Below are positions 20,276 to 32,015 of a stretch of 64,000 nucleotides of DNA, one piece after another. The translations under genes and the position numbers were made by a program. The stretch is from positions 32,360,778-32,424,777 of the forward strand of contig OX438744.1 of assembly GCA_949316235.1 (NCBI GenBank). The letters are read 5' to 3'. How positions within the stretch are numbered: the stretch's first letter is position 1; every line of letters starts with the position of its first letter. Origin of the DNA: Oegoconia quadripuncta. Its lineage: Eukaryota; Arthropoda; Insecta; Lepidoptera; Autostichidae. The notes below the pieces were generated by a model. It saw only the letters and a list, made by a program, of their open reading frames with translations. It searched no databases and was not told the DNA's origin.

Positions 20276-20712
20276 TGTTTTTTAAACTTATATTGTTATT
20301 TTTAGTATCTGTTTCATTTCCATCGCTGGCTCTATTTGGCGATCTAAGTAGATGTTTTTATAACGAAAGTGCAGGACGACTCAAGATATTACAGTTACTA
20401 TGCTATTTACGGTATCCGAGTTACTATATCAGTAGTAGGTATGTATTTTCCATAACAATTTCGACCCTTTTTCTAAGCGACATAACCTGACATGGCATAA
20501 CTAAACACCAACTCTGTAACAATTAAACAGAACAAAACATAGCTACCATAACAATTGTGATTTTCTTCACGAACTAGCTGCATATTTCAATCTATTGTCC
20601 AGTAAATATTTTGTGTTGGTCCATGTGACGGCATTAGTTCCATACGTCAATACGTTTGTTTGACAAATATTTGGCGAATACTTGCTGTACCGCGTGTTAG
20701 TGGGCGGCCATT

Positions 20713-20989
20713 ATAATAATAAATAAATAAATATCCTTGGACATACACACAGCGCCATCTAGTTCCACTTTAAGCAACTATAGGCTTGTGTTGTGGATAC
20801 CAGGTGGTTGATATACCACATAAATACATTTTTTTTGTAAATAAATACTTAATATAAATGAAAACATCCATAATTCGGGTACACATGTCCGTATTCATCA
20901 TACAAACATATGCCCCTTGCGGGATTCGAACCCGCGACCTTTTGGTATAATGGTCAGAGTTTCTAACCACTACACCAAACAGGACGACG
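20713..20989 (-). repeat. SINE-A, full length
   Basis: Minus-strand copy: tail AATAAATAAATAAATATCC, ACACAGCGCCATCTAGTTCC, B box GGATTCGAACCCGCG and head CTAACCACTACACCAAACAG. Confidence 0.9.
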
Positions 20990-21130
20990 AATTATGGAAG
21001 AGGTAATTTAGAAGGTGATAGATAACCCATGTTCTCCTTGGGTATAGCTGAAAATCAATGTTTTGCTTTTTGAGCAATGACCCTTTTGTGCTACAGCAGC
21101 ACACACATACATTAACAATAAATAATAGAT

Positions 21131-21470
21131 AATAAATAAATATTTCGGACACTTACACCAATCATCTAGTCCCAAACTAAGCAAAGCTTGTACTATGGAT
21201 ACTAGATAACGGATAAACATACATAAATATTTATATAAACATCCGTGACTCAGGAATAAATGTTCATATTTGTGGCACTTACACCAATCATCTAGTCCCA
21301 AAGCAAAAGTTGTACTATGGATACTAGGTACCGAATAAACATACATAAATATTTATAAAAACTCGGGAATGTTCGTATTCATCATACAAACATTTACCCG
21401 TCGCGGGATTCGAACCCGCAACCGTTGGTTTCGCTGACAGGGTCACTATCTACTACACCAATCGGTCGTC
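21131..21470 (-). repeat. SINE-B with internal duplication
   Basis: Minus-strand SINE-B. The body segment CACTTACACCAATCATCTAG...GGATAAACATACATAAATAT occurs twice in tandem (from about 21149 and about 21277). It is followed by a single head with GGGATTCGAACCCGCAACCG and CTACACCAATCGGTCGTC. The second body copy has lost a few bases. Confidence 0.8.
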
Positions 21471-21542
21471 GTATTGTGCCTAAAACTTAAATGTATGTGT
21501 GTGACACAAATAAATCTATCAATTCAGTAACTAGTTTTTTTG

Positions 21543-21990
21543 TTTTTTTTTTATGCACAACGGAGATCAGATAGTCAGTCCCCCCAAATGTGTTGGGGTT
21601 TCCGGGTCAGTACGCTTCCACCTTCGACCTCATCTTCACTTAACATCAGGTGTGATTGAGGTCAAGTGCGAACCCGTTATGCATTAAAAAAAATAGAGGA
21701 GATGCAAAATTGACTCGAATTGATTCGAGAGTAAGTGCATGGTCCGTTTTTTTTCATGCTCCCACTAGGTGTCGCACGAGCGACTACACCTAACGATCTG
21801 CTAAAGGCCCATACATTAAGATAGCCAGTCCCCCAAATGTGTTGGGATTTCCGGGTCAGTACGCTTCCACCTTCGACCTCATCTTCACTTAATAATTCGA
21901 GAATAAGTGCATGGTCAGTTTTTTTTTCATGCTCCCGTTAGGTGTCGCACGAGCGACTATACCGAACGATCTGCCAAATGCCCATACATT
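21543..21990 (+). repeat. SINE-C pieces and flank in a tandem duplication
   Basis: A minus-strand tip (21543-21563) precedes a plus-strand SINE-C 3' part (21570-21688). Then a 95-base unique block, TAAGTGCATGGTC...GGTGTCGCACGAGCGACTA (21730-21818). A second, shorter SINE-C piece follows (21819-21894) and then the unique block again (about 21895-21990). So SINE piece plus flank was duplicated as a unit, with an internal loss in the second copy. Confidence 0.7.
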
Positions 21991-22264
21991 TTCGGGTTAG
22001 AAAGTTGTTTTTTTTTTAATAAATATTGGATATTAGTATTGCATAGTCCCATATAAATTTGGTAACAGTCTATGATAATACATTCTGTAGATTATTGAAG
22101 TATGTTATGTTACTGATTTTTGGTTGTTCCATTATCTGCATTTTTGATTTGTAAAGGACACCGCGCGCGAACTATGAAATAAAAGACTGCAAAAAGTCAT
22201 TGAACGAAAAAGTAAAAATTCATCACGTCTTTTACAAAATAACACTGAAAATGACTAGAAGAAG

Positions 22265-22440
22265 GTAGAATAGAATAGAATCGTTTATTCGACACACTGA
22301 ACGACATATTAGATATACAAAAACGAAAAAAAAACAATAACTTCACATAGTAAAAATTAATATTATCAGTGAGACTCGATCTCAGTCCTAAGATCGATTA
22401 GAGCTATTAGAATCGGTGTCACAAAGTGGTGTCAAAAAGG
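22265..22440 (-). repeat. LINE tail-like sequence
   Basis: TAGAATAGAATAGAATCGTTTATTCGACA at the left is tail-like (reads TAAACGATTC... on the minus strand) and is followed by non-coding sequence. I see no further support. Confidence 0.3.
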
Positions 22441-22799
22441 TCTCAGTTGTGTAAATAACTACTACGCTGATTTTCTGTGGAGCCCCGCGTGACGTACGGA
22501 CGCTCTACCAACACTGACATGTAAGATAAAAATAAATAAAATTAGGTGAAAATTTTATAAATTAGTGACTGACTATATACCTACTTATTATAAACCAACT
22601 CAGATTGCAACATCTAATAAATCGCAAAGAATGTGTGTGATATAAATGATGATGAAAATACATAACCATCCGTTGTATGTATTGATTATCCGTTGTATGT
22701 AATGTTTTTATTTATTTGTATTTATTTAGATTGATTAATGTATACTCATTTATTTATGTATATTTCTTCTTACTTATTTATTATATATACTCATCTTGA

Positions 22800-22985
22800 T
22801 TTGTATAATTGCAGCCTACTTTCTGCAAAGCTTTTGATGTTTCTCTCAACAACAAATTGTGTGTATTATTTAAGTAGTGGATAACTGTTTTGACTGTATG
22901 AGTAGTAACTATTTGTTGTAAATTAATGTAATGTTAGCTGTTGTTATCCCAAATAAAATAAAATAAAATAAAAAAATAAAATTGT
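22800..22985 (+). repeat. Probable LINE 3' end with (AATAA)n tail
   Basis: AT-rich 3'-end-like sequence ending CCCAAATAAAATAAAATAAA. No coding sequence is attached. Confidence 0.35.
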
Positions 22986-23243
22986 AATGGTATAAAGTGT
23001 AAGTGACCTACCCACCCGCGCCATCAGTATTGTCTGATGTCCATATAAATTTCTTTGAACCCTGTATTATGTATCGTACAGTACGGTGGACCGCTTCACT
23101 CAGGTAAGGCGGTGGTCGAGCCTACTCTGTATTCACCATAAAGAACTAAAACATGAGGGCAATATAAGCAATAGCAAGAAAGCATAAGCGTTTGTGGTTT
23201 TCACAATTCTATACAAGCGATAACCATTCAATCTTGGAACGCG

Positions 23244-23549
23244 CTAAAATTGAACCATTGCACTCGGGAATTCAGATGAAACTTTACTAAGGTAGGATTT
23301 GTCGATTCGGATATTTTTTACGTTAATAAAGTCAGCCGAAGGTATTAAGAAAGAAGAAATAAAAGTCTTTATTCTCGACAAATACAGAAAATTAAGTAGG
23401 TATAAATATGTAGGCATGTATTTGAGGCAAAGGGATTGGGCATCGGCATTTGCTGCTAATCTGTCGTATGCCACTTGATAGCGCTGGTTATCCGCGTAAC
23501 CAAGAAGTCTCTTAAGTTTTAACAATAAAAAACACACTCCCACATACAC
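23244..23549 (-). pseudogene. Possible coding relic with poly-A-like end, unrecognised
   Basis: Minus-strand frame with KLKRLLGYADNQRYQVAYDR then LAANADAQSLCLK, which looks more protein-like than its neighbours. After that comes AT-rich sequence with GAGAATAAAGAC, a polyadenylation-like signal. I do not recognise the protein. It may be the 3' end of a transposon gene. Confidence 0.25.
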
Positions 23550-23748
23550 CTATATGGAAGAGGGAGGAAAAATATAGTGTGAGTGTGAAGAAAAAGTACA
23601 CTCAGCGAAAAAAAAGTTAGCCACACGGTTTTATGTAAATAGTTGAAAGAAAACCGGCCAAGTATGTGTCGACCCCCGCCTGGTACCGGCAATATAGCAC
23701 CACATCTACCTAGGCAGGTAGTATTATTATATCACAATATTCACAATA

Positions 23749-23961
23749 CAATGCAACGCAATGCAATGCAATTCAATGCAATTCGATGCAATTCCATGCA
23801 ATTCGATGCAATTCGTTGCAATTCGATGCACTTCGATGCAATTCGATGCAATTCGATGCAATTCGATGCAATTCGATGCAATTCGATGCAATTCGATGCA
23901 ATTCGATGCACTTCAATGCAATTCGATGCAATTCGATGCAATTCAATGCAACGCAATGCAA
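23749..23961. repeat. 10-bp minisatellite (ATTCGATGCA)n
   Basis: Nineteen consecutive 10-base units from 23771 to 23960, nearly all ATTCGATGCA, with a shorter irregular (ATGCA)-type start. Because 10 is not a multiple of 3 and the unit has no stop, both strands read open in several frames as a ten-residue peptide repeat (MQFDAIRCNS). These are artefacts of the array, not genes. The right end abuts a LINE-F-like tail (AATACTCTTTATTTCTC). Confidence 0.92.
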
Positions 23962-23996
23962 ATACTCTTTATTTCTCAAAATAATTTACAATAATC
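23962..23996 (-). repeat. LINE-F-like 3' tip
   Basis: AATACTCTTTATTTCTCAAA matches the tip of LINE-F copies (AATACTCTTTATTGCACAA at 36811). The minisatellite occupies the place where other copies have a short (ATCA)n. Confidence 0.5.
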
Positions 23997-24430
23997 ACAG
24001 TGTTACATTCTGTCAGTTTTATAAATAAAACAGCCCGTCCTATTAAATAGTAAAACTAATACAAATATCTTATTTTATTTGTCAATAAGGAATAATGGTT
24101 ACAAAATGTTAATGCTTTCTAATCTATGCGTCCGGCATACAAACCGCGTAATACAATTTACACTAGCCAACGTGCGCGTGCGCTAGTCTGCGGTTTGAAG
24201 CGTTATAGAGGGTGCCTTTTTATTTGAAATTCTAACTAACCGTGAAAACTGGTGACCGCAGCCACGAGAATGGTATTCAGATATTTAAATAAGTTTGTTT
24301 CTAATTCAGTTGTTAAATTACTCTGTATATTTACTGTAACAGTGTCATGTAAGAAATTATTACCTAACACAATAATATTTTACAAAATAAAAAAATAGTT
24401 CTTCATTAAAAATACTCCACCATGATTATC

Positions 24431-24712
24431 GTGGCTAGCTGCCACCATCTTATATAAATCTGCCGTCTAACTGCAATGTTAATAGCATTGTTGTGTTCCG
24501 GTTGTCAGAGATAAGATAGCCAGTCCCCCAACTAAGATGGGGTTTCCTGGTCAGTACGCTTCCACCTTCGACCTCATCTTCACGTCACATCAGGTGTAAT
24601 TGAGGATAACCGGAACACAACAATGCTATTAACATGCTGCTTGGCGGCAGATTTAGATAAGATGGTGGTAGCTAGCCAGGCGGACATTTACCCCGCTGGG
24701 GATCGAACCGAT
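24431..24712. repeat. Two SINE-C pieces in inverted order
   Basis: A plus-strand part (24431-24605: GCTAGCTGCCACCATC...ATCAGGTGTAATTGAGG) is joined directly to a minus-strand part (24606-24712: AACCGGAACACAACAATGC...CTGGGGATCGAACC). The overlap can form a stem of about 80 bp. A 90-codon frame that crosses the right part (24623-24895) is built from SINE sequence and is not a gene. Confidence 0.8.
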
Positions 24713-24896
24713 CAACCCGGACCTCCCTTGACGTGCCCTCCAAAGCTCGAAAACACTCGCATTAAAATGACACTAATGGTCACCTATCCATGGACTCACT
24801 GCACCAGACATTGCTTAACTTCGCTAATCGAAAACGAAGAGGGAATGCGACTGCACCAAGAGTGTCAGTTTTTCCTGATTTCGACATTTATGTAAG

Positions 24897-26507
24897 TAAA
24901 CTGGTATAACTATTATGACACCTTAAAATATTAAGATATTTTTCAAATTTCACATTATATAATATGGCAATTCTGTAAATAATAATACATAAGATAAGTA
25001 TCCAAATCCAATAACTAATGATTCATACTGACATATGTCTAAGTGACATCTCACATTCAAACAAGCGGGCCTAGTTAAGGCGAAGACACAAATCAATTAA
25101 AATAGAATTCTCTTTTGAATCTCTTGTATGTGACGCAAAGGTTGCAGAACCGTGTAAAAGTTTCAGAAAACTTCTTTTCTGAAACGTTTAACCTTGCCCT
25201 TTTTATGTAAGGGGTTCAAAAAATCACGAAGAACAAAGTCCAAATAAAACGCATGTAAATTTAATAGTCGAAGATTGATAATATAAATAACTCCAGACCT
25301 CGTTGTGAATACTATCCCTCAACGTGGTTACTAAATCCTATTCCAGTGCCAAAATATAGCTCTCCATTTTTTTATATTTTGATGATTAGTGAGTATCTTA
25401 TCTTATCTTTCAAATATGAATAACAGAGGTATAAATTTGAAATAGTAGGGACCCTAATATAAACTGAAAATTTATATAAAAATGTATATGATAATGTAAG
25501 TATGAAAGTAACTGGGAAAACTTCACTAAGAATCATCTTGTCAACACCAGTTTTCACGCTAACACTCTACAGACAGGTACACAAACACACAGACACACAC
25601 GACATAGCGATCAAAAGGCTTACCGACCGAAAAATTGCGCATATACAATTTATTTCGACTAACACAGGAGAACTCATATTATCGTACTATAATGAAATTA
25701 ATGAAACGTGGATGGTTGTAATATGTTATCTATAACTAAAATATTGGATTCAAAGAATGTACAAATAACATGATGTCACATACTATTTGGACAATTTTGA
25801 ATACTGGGTGGACATTTCTCTTCTTGTACATTTTGCATATTGGACGTTTTGAGTGCCAGAAAATCACGCTCCTTATAAAAACTCAATTATTGCAAACTCA
25901 CATCCATACAATGGCAGTACAGTTATTTAAAAACTGTGTGAAAACTATTAGTATAAAAAAAAACAAATACATTTGATACAATATGACCTGTCCCATTATA
26001 TATTTTACCGAGAGATCGGATACATGATACATGTGTACTGATTCAGTGCCTCAGGATAGTGCTGCCTCTTTTTGGAAGAGCGGTAAGTAATGCCTTGAAA
26101 GGACTACTGAAATTTCAAAGGAAAAGTGTTATGTCCTATCCTTTGAGTTTACAGCAAGCGCTTGCCCTTAAACAGGTAGGTGCCGCATAGTTCGGTATGC
26201 GTAAGCGCAGCCCCGAGACCGACTTCTAAGAACAAGATAAAAACCGCCGGCGACACTCAATTTATTGTGCTTTTTGAATAATTTTCTACTTCTTACCTTT
26301 TTTTGTGTCCACTCGTGTAAATCGTAGGCAATTTGTTCAATATAGATATTGTTATGGGGATATATATTACAGGATTATTGGCAGTGAGGTTCCATGAGTT
26401 TTGTTGTTTGAGACTGACAGTTATTACACAGACTTATGTATAACAAACATTTGTATATTTTGTTACGGAAATATTAGGTAAGAATTTTAATCAACTAATG
26501 TATTTCA
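24897..26507. other. Unique AT-rich DNA, no gene seen
   Basis: Includes a perfect 11-bp hairpin at 25160-25185 (GTTTCAGAAAA, loop CTTC, complement). A few open frames of 60-77 codons look random. No repeat family is recognised. Confidence 0.4.
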
Positions 26508-26823
26508 ATGGAGGGAATAAGCTGGACCGAGAAGAGAACAAATGAAGAGGTGTTAGTGATGGTAAAGGAGAAGAGATGCCTGTTAGCCACAGTTGAGAAC
26601 AGAAGAGGAAAGATGATAGGTCACTTGATACGACACGATATTTTTTTGAAGAACATAATTGAGGGAAAGATTAAGGAAAGAGAGGAAGGGGAAGACCTAG
26701 GCGTAATTACTTTGACCAAGTGAAAGAAAAGGTGAATGTCGTGTCGTACCAAGAGGTTAAAACGAGGGCGGAAAGTAGAGAGACATGGTCGTTACTCCAC
26801 CGACAAGAGCATAGCTCTTAAAT
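26508..26823 (+). pseudogene. Non-LTR reverse transcriptase C-terminal relic
   Basis: MEGISWTEKRTNEEVLVMVK then RRGKMIGHLIRHD match the block after the polymerase domain in RTE-like elements (ISWxxxxTNEEVL...GHxLRH). A one-base shift near 26665 moves the frame, after which RNYFDQVKEKVNVVSYQEVK and TRAESRETWSLLHRQEHSS complete the tail. The relative at 39950-40170 keeps the last part in frame, so the shift here is a mutation. The polymerase domain is missing. Confidence 0.65.
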
Positions 26824-29305
26824 TGAAGAATGTATTTCAAATGCCTATTTGTGTATTTTATAAATATTTTGAATAAACATTTTGGATATTAATGTAGAAT
26901 TTAGGTATTAGTGTACAGTTTTGAAAGACAGACTTATCTTAGCAAATACAGGGTGGAAATAAGATATCGTCTATCCACCTAGGTTCACGTAGGTTCGGTT
27001 GAACGAAAGGTTTTGTTTTTATGTACAAAAAATATGGCAATCGAAGAGATTAGATATTTCGACTCTAATTTATTAACATTTATTTCACGAATAATTAAAC
27101 AGATCATTTTTATTCTAGATTCATACCAGAAAATATTGTTGTACTACAAAATTATTTTACCCATTAGTTGGGAGTCTGAATATAAGTTCATTGGTTCTAT
27201 GTAAATGAAAGATATGAACAAAAACATACTAAAATACACATAAAAAAAAGGCCTGGAATATAAGTTCACGTCACGTTAATCGAAGAGATATACAATAATA
27301 TAGCTGCTCCTAAATTATAAAAACTAAAACCCAACTACGATGGAATACGCATATAATTCTTTTAGTCTATAACAAATTCTAAGACTCGCACATACATAGA
27401 TTATTAAAATTGTGACATTTCTATTTTGGCCTGCTGTAGTCGGGTAAAAGTCAAAGGCGAGGCAAATGATCGGTGCAACCAATATACACCTTTAATTTGA
27501 TGACAGCACCTTAACGGAAACATTTACTTTAAAAATAAGATATGAAATTTAGTAAAGTAGCTTGCCTGAACAGGATTCGAATCGACAGAAATACCAATAA
27601 ATACCATCCTATCAAATAAATCCATCCTATAAAAGGTCACTACTAGTCATAAGCCTCTTCTATGGAGCGAGCGTAGGACTAATTGTAGTAGGTACCTATT
27701 ATTATTATTATTATTTTTCTCTTTATGTAACTGTAATTTAGTTTTTAGAGTAACACAATAAGGTCCTGTAAACTTTGCATTACCTAACCTATATTCCTAA
27801 ATTGTGAAGAGCGCTGACTCCTATAATACGGGGCATCCTAGTTTAGGAGTCAGAGTTCTCCTACTTAAGTTTCTATAAATAAAAAATTGTACAATTTTTT
27901 TTATACCCATTGTTATGTGTTATAGGTAGTGAATAAACTATTTCTATTTTTCCGTGAGCGGTTTTGTCCTTACTACCTCACTGACAAAGTAACTGGCGGC
28001 AATGGCACACTTTTTAGGAACTACACATAAATGACGCTGCAGCCCATCACTGGTGTACAGCAAATTTACTATCATAAATATTAAAGATACTTCCTCTCCA
28101 CCGATGATCCTTTTTTCCACCCGGTATAGGTATAAAATAAGACTACTGGCGTGCACAAAAAGTATCAACAAAATGTAAACAAATTCAATTCACTAACGCA
28201 CGTTGCATCCGTTGCTACACTTAGTGGCAAGGTAAATGACCAATGCAAAAAGTGAAATGGACTTATACCAAGCTACGTAGACTGGCGAGCATGTAAATAA
28301 ACAATATGGTGGATCGGATAAACATCTCACGTAGTTTTCTAGCTGTGCTATTAATCAGTGTGGTGCATACATTTACTGCAGATTACTCATAATCTTGGGT
28401 AATAAATCAATCATTGGAGATTGATACATTGTGAACTTTTAAATTTATCCATCAACTCTCAAAATCAAAAATGCACAGTATTGATTAACGTTGCATATGG
28501 ACCTGCCATATATTTCAATAAATTTCAATCCTATCAACAAAAATAAAAGAACCTAACTGACTGATTCCTACCTAACTGATAAAAATTTAATAAAGTTTTA
28601 TAAAATTGGACATATTAAATAGATAATAATAATTAGCATGTAACAATGAAGCCTCGGCCTATCTCTATTGCTGTATACTTTTTTCGTGTAACCTATTCTA
28701 TGATATATTTTATTATGATTGACTGGATACGTTTGACCACAACCTCACCTAATGGAAAATGTCTATTCGCTCTGCTCTTGAAGATTCAAGGAAATCAAGG
28801 ATTCAGGAAAGACTGCCTACTTTGACAATCACGACGAATCTAACGTTACCTCATTAATTAAAATCCATCCAACCGTTTAGGTTCTCTAAGCGAATAAAAA
28901 CCACTACAGTCGAATAAAAAGAAAGTCCCACACCCTCTCAACCAAAGTACAATCAGCAATAAAAATGTATTTTGAACGAGCAGCAGTTGCAATCCGACCC
29001 GTCCATTTCGTATATTTACTCGTAATATTGACCCAAACTGTACTGCACGTGACTTATTCTCACCACAGCCTATCTACAATGTAACAATGTTAAAAATACG
29101 TGAACGTATACAGGAATTTGGTGAAACAACTTTGTAGGAATTCGCTAAACAATGTACAATAATATTGTGCATTTAAATTGGTACAACAAAGTGCGGTGAA
29201 AGCACTTTTTGCTTTTCTGTAATTGTGTGTTAGGATGTTAAGATTGGATTAGATTTATTTAGTTCACTTTTACAATGTCATACTATACATACAGTTCCGT
29301 AAATT
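26824..29305. other. Unique AT-rich DNA, no gene seen
   Basis: Scattered weak repeat words (for example GACTGGATACGTTTGACCAC at 28721, shared with 57427). There is no coding frame with protein-like features; the 75-codon minus frame at 27944-28171 is unconvincing. Confidence 0.35.
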
Positions 29306-29626
29306 CATCATCATTATCATCATCATCATCAGCCCGTAAACATCCCACTGCAGGGATATAGGCCTTCCCTCGTATAATGAGGGAGTATGGCCCGTACTCC
29401 ACCACGCTTGGTCCTCGTCGGTGACTTCACATGCCTTTGAATTTTTATTTCTCAGGCATGTAGGTTTGCTCACGATGTTTTCCTTCACCGTTTTAAGAGC
29501 AGTCGGATAAATGCACATAAGTAATTAAATAAAATTTAAAAACTCATTGGTACACGGCCTGCCTGGGAATCGAACCGACCTCCCAAATTGGGAGACCGCG
29601 TCTTAACCGCTGAACCACCGACGCTC
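29306..29626 (-). repeat. SINE-D, full length, with (ATC)n at its tail
   Basis: Minus-strand copy: a (TCA)n run at the left, CCACTGCAGGGATATAGGCC, GCAGTCGGATAAATGCAC, then the head with GGAATCGAACCGACCTCCCA and CTTAACCGCTGAACCACCGA. It is uninterrupted and shows where the copy at 9800-10345 was broken. Confidence 0.85.
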
Positions 29627-31299
29627 CGTAAATTAATGATGTCTAAAATAAAAGTGATTGTCAAACATAAAACAATAACATTAACATTCATGTCATAATT
29701 TGTAGAATCCTCGTCGGAGGGTTTTAAAAATTTTCTAATATAATGTTTCCAACCTTAGGTATCCTAACTAGTACTCAAATAAATTATAGTACTTCCAGAC
29801 GTCTTGTCATAATGACCGCAGCATCCACCTCACTATATCCATTACGATTTAGTTTAATAACATCCATAAACTAACGGCAGAAGCTGTGATGTCAGTTCGC
29901 CTTCTAATTGAGAGGGTTCCCAGTTCCCATTAGGAGTAAAGAGTAATATGTTTTTAACGACATCGTATTTGCAACCAGATCAGTCATTAAGGAAGCCTGA
30001 TGTCAATTTAAATAAGTACCTAATCTGCAAATGTCTTATTTAAATACTCTAGAAAAACTTCACCCCATTCAACGACTAACTCAAAAAGAGGTAACTCTCA
30101 GCTCTTTTGTCACCAGAGATCATAAGCGCGACCATGGATCTTTAACAAATCGTCGGCCTAAGGTCTCCCTCCACACCAAACGGCACAAATAGTTGTTGCT
30201 GTTGTTATTGTTGCACTATGTATGTTACATATTGCACGGTACCTTTGAGCCGTCCGTTGTTAATAGACCCGGAAGGACATAATATTACTTAATGTCATTA
30301 GAGCGCTTATTAAACACATCAAAATTGAAGTCTTACCTATTACAATTTTATGACGTGGTTTATTATTATTGCTAGATATACGACTTGTAGTATTGGACAT
30401 GATAAGGTAAATCTGTAATTTATCGACAATAAAAGCAGGTTTAAATATTTGTAACGACATTTACGGGCTAATGCGAAGGTAATTTATAAGATCGCTTCAT
30501 TCGTCTTTATTTATTACACTAACCTTAACGTACCTAAGGTGTAGACCTTCCTATGGCCCATCCACCATCTTGATTTTTCGGATCGAACTTTGACAAATGT
30601 GCGTGATACAGTAAGTACTGTTAGTGTCAAAATTATTAGCAACTATGGTGGTTAGTTTCGTCCCTATTTTTTCATACTACATTTTTCTTAGTTTTATGTC
30701 TCCTAGCAGTACAAAAGTTCATTTACTACATGAAAATTAAGGTGTATTATCTGAAATATACATTACAATTTCCATCTTCGTTGTTAACATAATTTTGGCA
30801 CAGACTATATCTTGACTCTCCATAAATATTTGAATCCCTTAATGTAACCCTCAATGGCTGATCGGCCGAAAATATTTTTGGGGAATAGTTCGTCGATGCA
30901 CCGTGTTTCATAGCAAAGCTAATTCGATGCAACTTTTGTTCGGGTTATTGTAATTCCATGGTAAATTCTTTCGCTCAAAAGTCATTCCTATTTATGTAAA
31001 TCGGCCTTAGGATTAGCTTGAACCTTTCTTATGATACCCTTATTGTACTCTTTAAATATTTTTTTTCACTTTGATAAACTTCGACTCTTACGACCGCTAT
31101 GGTTAGTTTTTTGTGATGTAACCTATCCTATATATAATGTTGTTACAAATAGTTAAAAGCTAAAGCATAGGCATAGTTTAGTAGTTTCACGCCAAAACTG
31201 TGGCATAATTGCTTACAATGCACGTTTATAAGTTTCGTTAAAATTAAAAATTAAAAAAAGCCTTTTCTATGACAGTTGGACTGTTACGGCGAACCTAAC
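29627..31299. other. Unique DNA, no firm gene
   Basis: A minus frame at 30747-30932 reads ...PLRVTLRDSNIYGESRYSL then CQNYVNNEDGNCNVYFR with stop. It is the most protein-like stretch here, but it is short, has no recognisable domain and no clear splice sites. I leave it uncalled. Confidence 0.35.
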
Positions 31300-31460
31300 A
31301 CTGGTGTCGATTCGGATGTACACCAACTAACTTAAACTAAACTAAAACCAGTTTTAAAGTAGTACTGTCTCTTTCTCCCTGGAGCAGTACGATGCGACGG
31401 CATCACTCCAAAACTGGTTTTAGTTTAGTTTAGTTGGTGTACATCCGAATCGACACCAGT
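31300..31460. mobile_element. 161-bp palindromic MITE-like element
   Basis: The left arm 31300-31355 and right arm 31410-31460 are inverted copies (ACTGGTGTCGATTCGGATGT at each end), identical except for about five extra bases in the left arm. The 54-base centre includes GTACTGTCTCTTTCTCCCTG. There is no coding sequence, and the target duplication is not obvious. Confidence 0.7.
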
Positions 31461-32015
31461 ACTTCATTAATTAAAATAGAGAATCGAGAGAATAAAGAAT
31501 CCCGTATACATATATAGGTACGTGCGAAAACCATAATCTTACTGTAGCCGATTAATAAAGCCAATTTATGAGCTAAATATGGAGAAGAGTCCTTCGATAC
31601 TGTTTGACCAACCGCCTGTATCCGATTTCAAATCGGATATGAATGGAACTGTGCGATTACTTTTTAAAAGTCAATTTAATGTAGTGGATGCAAAAAAAAA
31701 TTAAATTAATAATTCCAACTCAACTTACCACATTGGGTAATGTCTTCCTCGATGATCATTTCACAAGCGACATCTGTAAACAAAAGTAAATGTCTTTATA
31801 ATTACTAATTACCAAGCCTTAAAATGACACATTGAACAAAAAAATCATATACGAACATCACATTATAAATTAAAACTAGCTGCAACGATGTTTGGGTTGA
31901 CTGCTTTGAACAAAAGATTGTTCTGTAAGAACTAGAACATAATATTTTTCGTGTAACGATTAGGGCAAAATTTTTGACGAAACGTGGCAGCGTGGTCTGC
32001 ACGGAGGTTGTAACT

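Noticed and set aside
23643..23984. Overlapping frames of 68-113 codons on both strands with a MQFDAIRCNS-type repeat
   Set aside because: They arise only because a 10-bp tandem unit contains no stop codon in several frames.
24623..24895. 90-codon frame
   Set aside because: Its first third is SINE-C sequence and it continues into unrelated DNA without a protein-like pattern.
29270..29518. 82-codon minus-strand frame
   Set aside because: Made of SINE-D sequence and its (ATC)n run.
30747..30932. Minus-strand frame PLRVTLRDSNIYGESRYSL...
   Set aside because: Protein-like in part but too short, with no splice sites or known domain; not enough to call.
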